Shown here piece by piece: positions 63,775-64,000 of a stretch of DNA of 64,000 bases. How positions within the stretch are numbered: position 1 is the first letter of the stretch; each line of letters opens with the position of its first letter. Source of the stretch: Synanceia verrucosa (Eukaryota > Chordata > Actinopteri > Perciformes > Synanceiidae). A model generated the notes under the pieces. The model ran no database searches and was not told where the DNA came from. It was given only the letters and a program-made list of their open reading frames with translations. The stretch spans positions 11,377,240-11,441,239 of the forward strand of contig CM056558.1 in the NCBI GenBank assembly GCA_029721515.1, written 5' to 3'. The translations under genes and the position numbers were made by a program.

Positions 63775-64000
63775 GGTGTGTTTACACTGACTACTTTACA
63801 TGCAGTCAATAACCCTTTCTTAACCGGAATATTAGCAATAACCCTGTTGTGCACGGCCATGTAAACACCAATAACCCTTTTGAAAAACCGGAATATGCTC
63901 ATATTCTGGTTTTTAAAAGCCCGAACATGACCCCGTATACATGACATATGTGGTCATGTATACGCCTATCAGGATATCCCCATCGTAAGGAACATTAATT
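63775..64000. mobile_element. Partial palindromic repeat at the window edge
   Basis: GTTTACACTGACTACTTTACATGCAGTCAATAACCC is followed by inverted stretches: AACCGGAATAT (63832) and AACCGGAATATGC/CATATTCTGGTTTT (63884-63914), plus CATGTAAACACC (63859). This is the layout of a fish MITE with TTTACATGCA ends. It may run past the window. Confidence 0.5.

Overview
The window looks like teleost fish chromosomal DNA. It is AT-rich, has no prokaryote-like gene packing, and carries typical fish repeats: a decayed Tc1-like DD34E transposon, tRNA-derived SINE pieces, many small non-autonomous DNA transposons (hAT-, Harbinger- and TTAA-type) and CA/TA microsatellites. No species can be named from what is visible.

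I can support one gene: the 5' part of a plus-strand IgLON cell-adhesion gene, negr1 (neuronal growth regulator 1). Coding exon 1 (7381-7550) holds the start codon, signal peptide and first strand of Ig domain 1. Coding exon 2 (51073-51311) holds the rest of Ig domain 1. The splice phases agree across the gap (phase 2 into exon 2, phase 1 out), so the exons join into 136 codons plus one base. Intron 1 is 43,522 bp. Exon 3 (start of Ig domain 2) and the later exons are not seen and should lie beyond 64000.

Layout: 1-6890 is 5' flanking DNA with one Helentron-like repeat at 3377-3918. About 6890-7850 is the CpG-richer promoter/exon 1 region, with a palindromic RFX-type X-box at 7057-7070. 7551-51072 is intron 1, which holds most of the mobile elements: Tc1 with a nested insertion (10224-11588), a SINE composite (14843-15116), hAT elements with exact 8-bp target duplications (16158-16884 and 32456-32814), a larger hAT-like repeat (26348-27625), a Harbinger-like palindromic element (43554-44072) and two copies of a TTAA-ended family. 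51312-64000 is the start of intron 2, with a third copy of the TTAA family, a hAT element (58465-58894), a V-SINE-like repeat and several microsatellites.

Nearly all open reading frames above 60 codons are chance frames or lie inside repeats. I found no clear case for a wholly new biological system. The most useful observations are the three-copy TTAA-palindrome family, the transposons dated by target-site duplications, the nested insertion that splits the Tc1 catalytic domain, the promoter X-box, and a few intronic sequences that may be regulatory.
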